Assembly (NCBI GenBank): GCA_021463315.1
Contig: JAJTXO010000203.1
Coordinates: 1-6,899, forward strand
Length of the DNA stretch: 6,899 nucleotides
Direction of reading: 5' to 3'
Origin: Caldilineales bacterium
Lineage (GTDB): Bacteria; Chloroflexota; Anaerolineae; JAAEKA01
Shown: piece after piece, positions 1 to 6,055 of the stretch
Layout of the letters: the number at the start of each line of letters is the position of its first letter
Position numbering within the stretch: position 1 is the first letter of the stretch
Notes under the pieces: generated by a model
Database searches by the model: none
The model's input: the letters and a program-made list of their open reading frames with translations, nothing else
Told to the model about the DNA's origin: nothing
Translations under genes and position numbers: made by a program

Positions 1-42
1 GCTTTGCGGGTGTCAGCCTGCGGTTTCAACCGCAGGCGCCGC

Positions 43-60
43 CGCCGATTGAAATCGGCG
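43..60. repeat. Short hairpin between the direct repeats
   Basis: CGCCGATT (43-50) and AATCGGCG (53-60) form a perfect 8-bp stem with a GA loop. It lies directly after the first 42-bp repeat and is absent after the second copy, where the sequence turns to CTACAGG. It is not followed by a T-run, so a terminator role is unlikely. It reads as another unit of the palindromic repeat cluster. Confidence 0.7.
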
Positions 61-72
61 TCTGGCATGCTG

Positions 73-133
73 CGCAAAAGCATGCTGAAGCAAGCTCAGG
101 CAGGCACCACAGCTTGCTTTAGCATGCTTTGCG
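73..133. repeat. Long imperfect hairpin, about 23-bp stem
   Basis: The arm at 73-96 pairs with 111-133. The only defects are one unpaired A in the left-arm A-run (76-79) and one G-T wobble at G87. The loop is 14 nt (97-110). Each arm contains the self-complementary octamer AGCATGCT (79-86 and 121-128), so alternative folds exist. There is no T-run after the right arm. The right arm runs into the second 42-bp direct repeat. It could be a transcribed structured element or the termini of a small non-autonomous repeat; the sequence alone does not decide. Confidence 0.7.
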
Positions 134-254
134 GATGTCAGCCTGCGGTTTCAACCGCAGGCGCCGCTACAGGAAAAAGACCGTGCGGAAGATGTAGCCG
201 GCGCCGATGAAGGCCTGCGCCAGCCGGCGCACCCTGCCCGATACCCCCGATTTG

Positions 255-283
255 TTGACACTGGCTGTGCTCTCATGTACAAT
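255..283 (+). promoter_or_regulatory. Sigma-70-type promoter for the DUF1385 gene
   Basis: TTGACA at 255-260 is a perfect -35 box, and TACAAT at 278-283 matches the -10 consensus at five of six positions. The spacer is exactly 17 bp. Transcription should begin near 290, giving a leader of about 20 nt that contains the TGGAG ribosome binding site before the ATG at 311. This is the best promoter in the window and implies strong housekeeping-type expression. Confidence 0.85.
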
Positions 284-310
284 GCCCCCATCTTGTGCTG
301 GAGATGACGA

Positions 311-1267
311 ATGAGCGAGTTTTTCTATGGTGGACAGGCTGTGTTGGAAGGGGTGATGATGCGCGGCCGCAGCTATGCGGCCGTGGCCGTGCGCAACCCC
401 AAGGGCGAGATCGTGGTGCATGAAGAGCCGCTGACCGCGGCCGTCTACACCAAGCCCTGGGCCAAGTGGCCCTTCGTGCGCGGCATCAGCATGCTCTGGG
501 ACGCGCTGGTGTTGGGCACCCGCTCCCTGCTCTGGTCGGCGGATGTGGCCATGAGCGACGAGGAAGAGGAAGTCAAGTTCACCGGCCCCGCGGCCTGGAC
601 CACGGTGGCCATTTCGCTGGCGCTTTCCGTGGGCATCTTCATCCTGGCCCCGGCCGCGGTCGCCAAATGGGTCGAGCAGTGGCTGGGCCTGCCAGCCTGG
701 ACCGGCGCGTTCTTCGAGGGCCTGCTGCGCCTGGTCATTTTCGTGCTCTATCTGGTGCTGATCGGCCGTATGCCCGACATCCGCCGGGTGTTCCAGTACC
801 ACGGCGCGGAGCACAAGACCATCAACGCCTACGAGGCCGGCGTCCCATTGATCCCAGAGCGCGTCGCGGAGTTCTCGGTGCAGCACCCGCGCTGCGGCAC
901 CAGCTTCTTGCTGATCGTGCTGGTGCTCAGCATGATCCTCTTCGCGCCGCTCAACTTCAACTCCGTGGAAGGCCCGCTCAGCCTGGTGCTGCGCCTGCTG
1001 TCGCGCCTGCTGCTGATCCCCGTGGTAGCCGGCATCAGCTACGAATTCCTGCGCTACTCGGCCCGGCACCTGAGCAATCCGGTCGTCAAGGTGCTGATCG
1101 CGCCTGGCCTGGGCCTGCAGCGGCTGACCACCCGCGAGCCGGATCTCTCCATGCTCGAATGCGCCATTGCCGCGCTGGCGCCGGTGCTGAGCCACGACGG
1201 CATCGAGATCGACCTGCCGGCCGCGCGCAAGCCAGATAAGTTCGAGGAAGCCGCCGCGCCGGCCTAG
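311..1267 (+). CDS. DUF1385 family (YqhQ-like) integral membrane protein
   Basis: This 318-residue protein belongs to the DUF1385 family, which includes Bacillus YqhQ and has no biochemical function that I know of. The N-terminal signature GGQAVLEGVMMRG (residues 7-19) is diagnostic. Other blocks that look family-specific are PFVRGI (55-59 area), the HGAEHKTINAYE block (164-175), HPRCGTSF (192-199) and the segment after PGLGLQRLT (265-273). Hydrophobic segments lie near 96-118, 136-153, 197-214 and 226-247, giving about four membrane helices between a soluble N-terminal domain and a charged, alanine-rich tail. The start is set by TGGAG at 299-303, 7 nt upstream of the ATG, and by the promoter just before it. 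The protein is full length for the family (about 300-320 residues). The gene is transcribed alone or reads through into mdh. HGAEH fits the HxxEH pattern of inverzincin metallopeptidases, but that reading is speculative. Confidence 0.92.
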   Translation: MSEFFYGGQAVLEGVMMRGRSYAAVAVRNPKGEIVVHEEPLTAAVYTKPWAKWPFVRGISMLWDALVLGTRSLLWSADVAMSDEEEEVKFTGPAAWTTVAISLALSVGIFILAPAAVAKWVEQWLGLPAWTGAFFEGLLRLVIFVLYLVLIGRMPDIRRVFQYHGAEHKTINAYEAGVPLIPERVAEFSVQHPRCGTSFLLIVLVLSMILFAPLNFNSVEGPLSLVLRLLSRLLLIPVVAGISYEFLRYSARHLSNPVVKVLIAPGLGLQRLTTREPDLSMLECAIAALAPVLSHDGIEIDLPAARKPDKFEEAAAPA

Positions 1268-1341
1268 CCGCCACCCTTCCGTCGACCTTCAGCGTCACAC
1301 AGACCATGCGCCCGGCAGCGTCGCCCGCACGAGACATCCGC

Positions 1342-1385
1342 AGAGCTTGTCCGCGCCGGTTGCACCTGCCGTGTGGACAAGCTCT
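1342..1385. promoter_or_regulatory. 11-bp perfect dyad upstream of mdh (operator or hairpin)
   Basis: AGAGCTTGTCC (1342-1352) is exactly complementary to GGACAAGCTCT (1375-1385), with 22 bases between the arms. The arm centres are 33 bp apart, close to three helical turns, so both half-sites would face the same side of the DNA. The right arm overlaps a possible -35 box for mdh. In RNA it could fold with a long loop, and the following CTCTCTTTTC is T-rich, so a weak terminator for the DUF1385 gene or an attenuator is an alternative. The inverted repeat is certain; its role is inferred. Confidence 0.5.
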
Positions 1386-1401
1386 CTCTTTTCGGTATCG
1401 A
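1374..1401 (+). promoter_or_regulatory. Possible weak promoter for mdh
   Basis: TGGACA at 1374-1379 matches the -35 consensus at five positions. After 16 bp, TATCGA at 1396-1401 offers only the first three -10 bases. Transcription would start near 1408, leaving a leader of about 40 nt with the mdh ribosome binding site. The poor -10 box makes this tentative; an activator or read-through from the DUF1385 gene could supply expression instead. Confidence 0.3.
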
Positions 1402-1434
1402 CCAACGACCATTGGATGCAACATCAAAACATTC

Positions 1435-1440
1435 TGGAGG
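1435..1440 (+). promoter_or_regulatory. Ribosome binding site that sets the mdh start
   Basis: TGGAGG lies 8 nt before the ATG at 1449. The reading frame is open further upstream (an ATG at 1347), but that extra stretch of 34 residues has no family similarity and lies across the dyad, so this site decides the start. Confidence 0.85.
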
Positions 1441-1448
1441 TTTCGTCA

Positions 1449-2375
1449 ATGCGTAACAAGATCACTATCGTAGGCGCCGGCTTCGTCGGTGCAACCGCCG
1501 CCCACTGGTGCGCCGTCAAAGAGCTGGGCGACGTGGTGCTGATGGACATCGTCGAAGGCATGCCGCAGGGCAAGGCGCTGGACCTGCTCCAGGCCGGCCC
1601 GGTCGAAGGCTACGACCTGCACATCGTCGGCACCAACGACTACAAGGACACCGCCAACTCCGACGTGGTGGTCATCACCGCCGGCCTGCCGCGCAAGCCG
1701 GGCATGACCCGCGAGGATCTGGTCAGCACCAACGCCAAGATCATTCGCAGCGTGATGGAGAACGTGGTGGCCCAATCCCCCAACGCCATCTTCATCCTGG
1801 TGACCAACCCGCTGGACACCATGACCTATCTGGCCAAGCAGATCAGCGGTCTGCCCCGTGAGCGCATCATCGGCCAGGCCGGCGTGCTGGACGGCGCGCG
1901 CATGCGCGCCTTCATCAGCATGGAGCTCAACGTCAGCGTGGAGAACATCCACGCCTTCGTGTTGGGCGGCCATGGCGACGAAATGGTGCCGCTGGCCCGC
2001 TACTCCACCGTGGCCGGCATCCCCATCACCGAGCTGCTGCCGGCCGATCGCGTCGAGGCCATCATGGACCGCACCCGCAAGGGCGGCGGCGAGATCGTCT
2101 CCCTGCTCAAGCAGGGCAGCGCGTTCTTCGCCCCCAGCGCATCCACCATCCAGATGGTAGAGGCGATTCTCAAGGACCGCAAGATGATCCTGCCCTGCTC
2201 CGTCTATCTGGAGGGCGAATATGGCTTGAGCGACATCTGCTTCGGCGTGCCGGTCAAGCTGGGCCGCCAGGGCGTGGAGCAGATCATCCAGATCGATCTG
2301 ACCGAAGAGGAGCAGGCCGCCATGGACAAGTCCGCGGCGCTGATTCGCTCCAGCATGGCCGCGCTGGAACTCTAG
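1449..2375 (+). CDS. mdh: Malate dehydrogenase (NAD-dependent, LDH-like type)
   Basis: This 308-residue enzyme interconverts malate and oxaloacetate with NAD in the TCA cycle (EC 1.1.1.37) in the cytosol. The Rossmann fold begins at once with GAGFVG (residues 9-14). Asp33, at the end of the second strand, favours NAD over NADP. In the mobile loop AGLPRKPGMTRED (78-90), Arg82 sits where lactate dehydrogenases have Gln, which marks malate specificity, and Arg88 is the second substrate-binding arginine. NPLD (120-123), the Asp148/Arg151 pair and the catalytic His175 in GGHGDEMVP complete the active site. The length of about 310 residues is normal for the LDH-like MDH group found in Chloroflexus, Bacillus and many other bacteria. 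The gene is bounded by a dyad and strong SD upstream and an intrinsic terminator downstream, so it is probably a single-gene unit or the end of a DUF1385-mdh unit. No key residue is missing. Confidence 0.97.
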   Translation: MRNKITIVGAGFVGATAAHWCAVKELGDVVLMDIVEGMPQGKALDLLQAGPVEGYDLHIVGTNDYKDTANSDVVVITAGLPRKPGMTREDLVSTNAKIIRSVMENVVAQSPNAIFILVTNPLDTMTYLAKQISGLPRERIIGQAGVLDGARMRAFISMELNVSVENIHAFVLGGHGDEMVPLARYSTVAGIPITELLPADRVEAIMDRTRKGGGEIVSLLKQGSAFFAPSASTIQMVEAILKDRKMILPCSVYLEGEYGLSDICFGVPVKLGRQGVEQIIQIDLTEEEQAAMDKSAALIRSSMAALEL

Positions 2376-2397
2376 CCACGGCCGCGCTGTATCCAGC

Positions 2398-2438
2398 AGA
2401 ACGCCAGGCATGGCTTACCCATGCCTGGCGTTCTTTTT
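2398..2438 (+). terminator. Strong intrinsic terminator after mdh
   Basis: The arm at 2398-2413 pairs perfectly with 2419-2434 in a 16-bp stem rich in G+C at its centre (CGCCAGGCATGG), with a 5-nt loop, CTTAC. The outermost A-T pair uses the first base of a five-T run (2434-2438). It begins 22 nt after the mdh stop codon and separates mdh from the era promoter. Confidence 0.95.
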
Positions 2439-2459
2439 CGTGCGCCGTTCTTCGCCAAC

Positions 2460-2489
2460 TTGAACAAAACAGGGGTTATCGGGTACACT
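2460..2489 (+). promoter_or_regulatory. Promoter for era, likely giving a leaderless transcript
   Basis: TTGAAC (2460-2465) and TACACT (2484-2489) are separated by 18 bp. The -10 box ends only 7 bases before the era ATG at 2497, so the usual initiation distance places the first transcribed base at or just beside the start codon. The bases before the ATG (GGCCTGC) contain no Shine-Dalgarno sequence, which agrees with leaderless translation. The promoter lies just after the mdh terminator, where a new unit should begin. Confidence 0.7.
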
Positions 2490-2496
2490 GGCCTGC

Positions 2497-3513
2497 ATGA
2501 GTCCAACAAACACCGCCCAATCGACCGACACCCCACATCAAGACGCTGACCAAGCCGACCAGGAGCTTCCGGCGCTGGATTTCGCGCCCGAACAGTTGCC
2601 TCCCGATCACCGCTCCGGCTTCGTGGCCGTGGTGGGACGGCCCAACGTGGGCAAATCGACCCTGCTCAACGGCTGGCTGGGCCAGAAGATCGCCGCGGTC
2701 AGCCCCAAGCCGCAGACCACCCGCCAGCGTCTGATGGGCATCCTCACCAGCGCCGAGGCCCAGGTGATCTTCTTCGACACCCCTGGCCTGCACCGGCCGC
2801 AACATCAGCTCGGCCGCTTTATGGTCGATCAGGCCCAGCAAGCCCTGCCCGACGCCGACGTCATCTGCCTGGTGGTGGATGGCAGCGCCGCGCCCAGCGG
2901 GGCCGACCGCATCGTGGCCCAGGATATCGTCGCGCGGGCCGCGGACGCGGCGGTGATCCTGATCGTCAACAAGGTCGATCTGATGACAGCCAGCCAGGTG
3001 GCCGAGCGGGTGGCCGTCTATCGCGCGCTGCTGCCCAGCGCCGCCGATTGGGTCGTCCTCTCCGCGCTGGATGCCGCTGGCCTGGCCGATGGGCTGGCGC
3101 GCATCGTGCGCCTGCTGCCGCTGGGGCCGCGCTACTACCCCGAAGACCAGGTCACCGACCTGCAAGAGCGCTTCATCGCCGCCGAGATGATCCGCGAGCA
3201 GGTGCTGCTGCACACCCATCAGGAGGTGCCGCACAGCGCCGCGGTGCTGGTGGACGAGTTCAAGGAGCGGCCCGATGGCGTGGTCTACATCAGCGCCACC
3301 ATCTACGTCGAACGCGATTCGCAGAAGGGGATCATTCTCGGCAAAAACGGCCAGTTGATCAAGCAGATCGGCCAGGGCGCGCGCAGCCAGATCGAGGAAC
3401 TGGTCGACGGCAAGGTCTATCTGGAGCTGTGGGTGAAGGTGTGGGAGCAGTGGCGCAAAAACGAGCGCTGGCTGCGCGAGCTGGGCTACGCCCTGCCCCG
3501 GCCCCCCCGCTAG
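2497..3513 (+). CDS. era: GTPase Era, 30S ribosome assembly factor
   Basis: Era is a GTPase that binds the 3' end of 16S rRNA and helps mature the small ribosomal subunit. All G motifs are present: G1 GRPNVGKS (residues 47-54), G2 around Thr74-Thr75 in KPQTTR, G3 DTPG (94-97), G4 NKVD (158-161) and G5 SAL (189-191). The C-terminal KH RNA-binding domain occupies about 215-330. It includes the block before SAAVLVDEF, the GKNG turn (282-285) followed by the LIKQIG helix, and LELWVKVWEQWR near the end. At 338 residues it is longer than typical Era (about 300), because a 40-residue acidic, Asp/Gln/Pro-rich and probably disordered tail precedes the GTPase domain. The ATG at 2497 is chosen because the promoter points exactly at it and no ATG follows before G1. 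No SD is visible. The MFS gene follows after 34 bp, probably in the same transcript. The usual era partners such as ybeY or recO are not in this window. Confidence 0.96.
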   Translation: MSPTNTAQSTDTPHQDADQADQELPALDFAPEQLPPDHRSGFVAVVGRPNVGKSTLLNGWLGQKIAAVSPKPQTTRQRLMGILTSAEAQVIFFDTPGLHRPQHQLGRFMVDQAQQALPDADVICLVVDGSAAPSGADRIVAQDIVARAADAAVILIVNKVDLMTASQVAERVAVYRALLPSAADWVVLSALDAAGLADGLARIVRLLPLGPRYYPEDQVTDLQERFIAAEMIREQVLLHTHQEVPHSAAVLVDEFKERPDGVVYISATIYVERDSQKGIILGKNGQLIKQIGQGARSQIEELVDGKVYLELWVKVWEQWRKNERWLRELGYALPRPPR

Positions 3514-3534
3514 CCGTCGTTCCCCCCATCCACC

Positions 3535-3541
3535 AAGGAAG
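3535..3541 (+). promoter_or_regulatory. Ribosome binding site supporting a GTG start
   Basis: AAGGAAG lies 6 nt before the GTG at 3548. It supports that GTG as the true start of the MFS gene and lies within the 34-bp gap after era, which contains neither a terminator nor a recognisable promoter. Confidence 0.8.
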
Positions 3542-3547
3542 TACACC

Positions 3548-4990
3548 GTGCGCGACTTCATTCGGGTTTCAGCGTTGCTCTTCGGCCTTTTGGCGACCGT
3601 GCTCAGCCTGCTGGCGGCGGCGGCGGGCCTTGTCCTGGTGCTGCCCGACGGCGGCCTCCTGCTGGTGAGCCTGACGCTGATCGCCTCGCTGGTCGCAGTG
3701 GGCGCGGGGCTGGGCGCGCCGCTGGCCTGGGCCGCGCTGCGCTCCTGGCAGCGCCGGCCCAGCCCCGCGCTGCATCTGCCGCCCGCCTGGTGGCTGGGGC
3801 TGAGCTTCATCTCCACCACCACCATTCTGCCGCTCTATGTCAGCAAGCTCACCACCAATCCGTTGGCCATCGGCCTGATCGCGATCATTGCCAACAGCGG
3901 CTGGTTCATGCCGCAGCTCTTCACGGCCAACGCCGTGCAGCGCTTGCCCCGCCGCAAGCCGGTGGTGGTCAACCTGGGCTTCTTCACCGAGCGGCTGCCG
4001 CTCTTTTTGCTGCCCCTGTCGGCCCTGGTGGCGTTGCAGGCGCCTGGCTTGGCGCTGCTGCTCTTCTTCCTGGGCTACGCTGGCCATGTGGTGGGCGCGG
4101 GCGTGGTGGCCGCTGCCTGGCAGGACATGATCGCGCGCATCTTTCCCGTGGATCGCCGCGGCCGCTTCTTCGGCGTCACCACCTTCATCGGCAACGGCAC
4201 GGGAGCTTTCGGGGCCATTTTCAGCGCCTGGCTGCTGGCCAGCCTGGCCTTCCCCACCAACTTCGTGGCTACCTTTGCGCTGGCGGCTCTGTTCATCACC
4301 CTCAGTTGGGTCGCCCTGGCCCAGGCGCGCGAGCCCGAGCAGGTGGTCACGGCGCCGCGCCAGACCAACCGCCAGTTCTGGGCCGGACTGCCCCGCATTC
4401 TGGCCGAGGATCACAACTTTCGGCGCTACGTCAGCACTCGCCTGCTGATGGTGTTGGGCGGCATGGGCGCGGGCTTTCTGACCGTGGCCGCCGTGCGCCA
4501 TTGGCAGGTCTCCGACGGCGCGGTGGGGCTGTACACCCTGGCGGTGCTGATCGGCCAGACCCTGGGCAGCGCGGGCGCTGGCTTTCTGGCTGATCGGCGC
4601 GGCCACAAGCTGTCGCTGGAGCTGGGCAGTCTGTCGCTGGTCATGGCCTATCTGTTGGCCTGGCTGGCGCCCGGTCCGGCCTGGTACTATGCAGTTTTTC
4701 TGCTGCTGGGCATGGGCGCTGGCGTTGCGGCGGTCTCCGGCATGATGATCGTGCTGGAGTTCTCACCGGCCGAGCTGCGGCCGACCTATGTCGGACTGAG
4801 CAACACGGCCATCGGCCTGCTGGGCATCGTCAGCCCCCTGATCGGCGCCTGGCTGGCCAGCCGCAGCTACGACTGGCTCTTTGCCCTCAGCGCGCTCTTC
4901 TGCCTGATCAGCCTGGCCAGCCTGCGTTTCCGGGTGCGCGAGCCGCGCTGGATCGCGGTCCAGCGGCTCGATCCAACCCCGGCCGAGTAG
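3548..4990 (+). CDS. Major facilitator superfamily (MFS) transporter
   Basis: This 480-residue polytopic inner-membrane protein is probably a secondary transporter; its substrate cannot be read from the sequence. A complete MFS motif A, GFLADRRGHK, is at residues 345-354, in the loop between helices 2 and 3 of the C-terminal half. The equivalent N-half loop (about 130-138, QRLPRRKP) is basic but lacks the motif's Gly and Asp. Two matching loops, FPVDRRGRFFG (199-209) and FSPAELRPTYVG (405-416), show the two-fold repeat of the MFS fold. Core helices lie near 81-99, 105-127, 139-163, 166-195, 208-232, 236-258, then 295-316, 325-345, 356-373, 378-402, 412-434 and 440-460. Two further hydrophobic segments (7-32 and 38-64) precede this core, suggesting 14 helices in all. 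It is probably co-transcribed with era. Confidence 0.88.
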   Translation: MRDFIRVSALLFGLLATVLSLLAAAAGLVLVLPDGGLLLVSLTLIASLVAVGAGLGAPLAWAALRSWQRRPSPALHLPPAWWLGLSFISTTTILPLYVSKLTTNPLAIGLIAIIANSGWFMPQLFTANAVQRLPRRKPVVVNLGFFTERLPLFLLPLSALVALQAPGLALLLFFLGYAGHVVGAGVVAAAWQDMIARIFPVDRRGRFFGVTTFIGNGTGAFGAIFSAWLLASLAFPTNFVATFALAALFITLSWVALAQAREPEQVVTAPRQTNRQFWAGLPRILAEDHNFRRYVSTRLLMVLGGMGAGFLTVAAVRHWQVSDGAVGLYTLAVLIGQTLGSAGAGFLADRRGHKLSLELGSLSLVMAYLLAWLAPGPAWYYAVFLLLGMGAGVAAVSGMMIVLEFSPAELRPTYVGLSNTAIGLLGIVSPLIGAWLASRSYDWLFALSALFCLISLASLRFRVREPRWIAVQRLDPTPAE

Positions 4991-5015
4991 CCAGCCATGC
5001 GCGCCTGTGAACGAC

Positions 5016-5105
5016 CGTGGATGAGAACCCTGCGGGCTCGGTCGGAGACCGGCCCGAGCGAAAACCCTGCGGGCTCGGTCGGAGACCGGCCCGAGCGTGG
5101 ATGAG
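5016..5105. repeat. Tandem repeat, 35-bp unit at 37-bp period
   Basis: Positions 5026-5060 and 5063-5097 are identical 35-base units beginning AACCCTGCGGGCTCGG. The pair is flanked by two copies of CGTGGATGAG (5016-5025 and 5096-5105). Each unit can fold: GGCTCGGTC pairs with GACCGGCC across a GGA loop with one bulged T. It fills most of the 165-bp gap between the MFS gene and the thioesterase gene. It may weakly terminate or stabilise the era-MFS transcript, but there is no T-run, and a dispersed-repeat origin is the simplest reading. Confidence 0.85.
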
Positions 5106-5155
5106 CGGCTATTCTCAGGATATTGTCCCTGCGCACGGAGTTCAGAATACCGATT

Positions 5156-6055
5156 ATGTCCTTGACCGTTGAGCTGCTGCACCAGGTCCCCTATCACGAG
5201 TGCGACGTCTACCAGAACGTGCGCGATGCCTGCTATCTGCGCTACATGCAGGAGGCGGCCTTCGCAGCCTCGGCCGCGGTCGGCTACGACGATGCGCGCT
5301 ATCAGGCCATGCGCCGCGTTTGGCTGATCCGCGAGAGCCTGATCGATTTCATCCAGCCGCTGCGCTACGGCGATCAGGTGCGCACATGCACCTGGGTGGC
5401 CGATTTTCGTCGCGTGCGCTCGCGGCGGGCCTATGAGCTGCGCCGCGCCGCAGATGATGCCCTGGTGGCCCGCGCCTACACCGAATGGGCCTTTCTCGAC
5501 CGGGACACCGGCCGCCCCGCAGCGATTCCCGACCAGGTGATCGCCGACTTCACTGCCAACTATCAGCCCGAGGCGGCGCTGGAGCGGGAGCACTTTCCGG
5601 CCGCGCCGCCCGTGCCGCCCGATGCTTGCGTGCTGCGTCATCCCGTCCAGTGGCGCGATCTGGACAGCGTGGGCCATGTCAACAACGCGGCCTACGGCGA
5701 TTTGATCGAAGACGCCGGCCGCCAGGCGGCCAGTCAGCGCGGCTGGCCGGCCAGCCGCATGGCCGCCGCGGGCTTCGATCTGGCCACGCAGCGCCTGCGC
5801 ATCGAGTATCGCCAGCCGGCCCTGCCCGGCGATGAGCTGGAGGTGGCCACCTGGCTGTCGCAGTTGACAGCCGATGGAGGGCTGCGCCACACCACCGTGC
5901 GCCGCGTCGCCGATGGCGAGCTGTTGGCGCAGGCCGTGGCCCGCTGGCGCTGCGTCGATCTGCACAGCCGCGCGCCTCGGCCCGCGCCGCCCGCTTTCCT
6001 GGCCGCTCTGCAGGCCCATCAAGGAGATAGCTATGCCCCGCCAACCCCATCTTGA
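5156..6055 (+). CDS. Acyl-ACP thioesterase-like double hotdog protein
   Basis: This 299-residue cytosolic protein is built from two hotdog domains, as in the acyl-ACP thioesterase (FatA-like) family, which releases free fatty acids from acyl carrier protein. The N-terminal hotdog (about 4-135) has the helix-start signature HECDVYQNVRDACYLRY (14-30), with Asp17. The C-terminal hotdog (about 158-270) has WRDLDSVGHVNNAAY (166-180), where Asp168, Asp170, His174 and Asn176 match the conserved catalytic region of plant and bacterial acyl-ACP thioesterases. A proline/alanine-rich linker lies around 148-156. An acyl-CoA substrate cannot be excluded. The ATG at 5156 fits the domain start. A TTG 33 bp upstream is in frame but poorly supported. 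No good SD precedes the ATG (GGAG at 5137-5140 is 15 nt away). The 3' end overlaps the next gene by 23 bp, so both should be co-expressed. Confidence 0.85.
   Translation: MSLTVELLHQVPYHECDVYQNVRDACYLRYMQEAAFAASAAVGYDDARYQAMRRVWLIRESLIDFIQPLRYGDQVRTCTWVADFRRVRSRRAYELRRAADDALVARAYTEWAFLDRDTGRPAAIPDQVIADFTANYQPEAALEREHFPAAPPVPPDACVLRHPVQWRDLDSVGHVNNAAYGDLIEDAGRQAASQRGWPASRMAAAGFDLATQRLRIEYRQPALPGDELEVATWLSQLTADGGLRHTTVRRVADGELLAQAVARWRCVDLHSRAPRPAPPAFLAALQAHQGDSYAPPTPS
6021..6026 (+). promoter_or_regulatory. Ribosome binding site inside the thioesterase gene
   Basis: AAGGAG lies 6 nt before the ATG at 6033 and within the last codons of the thioesterase gene. It fixes the hydrolase start. The same frame is open from an ATG at 5874, but those 53 extra residues are only an out-of-frame reading of the thioesterase gene. 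Confidence 0.88.

Larger units (their letters stand above)
1..167. repeat. Pair of 42-bp direct repeats with a 125-bp period
   Basis: Positions 1-42 and 126-167 are the same 42-base element with a single difference (G at 10, A at 135). Each copy contains a perfect hairpin with a 10-bp stem and a TC loop, at 16-37 and 141-162 (left arm GCCTGCGGTT). The 5' end of the second copy is also part of the right arm of the long hairpin at 73-133, so the elements interlock. The first copy begins at the window edge, so the array may continue upstream. No protein-like reading frame is convincing in 1-250. It looks like a dispersed intergenic palindromic repeat, but its family is not recognised. Confidence 0.85.

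Noticed and set aside
1..167. CRISPR array
   Set aside because: There are only two copies, with 83 bases between them, and the intervening DNA itself is palindromic and paired with the repeat. No cas gene is nearby.
4..210. Plus-strand open frame through the repeat cluster
   Set aside because: It is made of repeat sequence and arginine-rich low-complexity translation, and it has no ribosome binding site or family resemblance.
167..250. Short minus-strand hydrophobic reading frame ending VRRLAQAFIGAGYIFRTVFFL
   Set aside because: It looks protein-like and could be the remnant of a small membrane protein. However, it is only about 20-25 residues, has no clear SD, and its upstream extension runs antisense through the strong promoter and the DUF1385 gene. 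Not supportable as a gene.
5123..5155. Upstream TTG start for the thioesterase
   Set aside because: AGGA lies only 2 nt before it, too close to work as an SD, and the added 11 residues do not belong to the hotdog fold.
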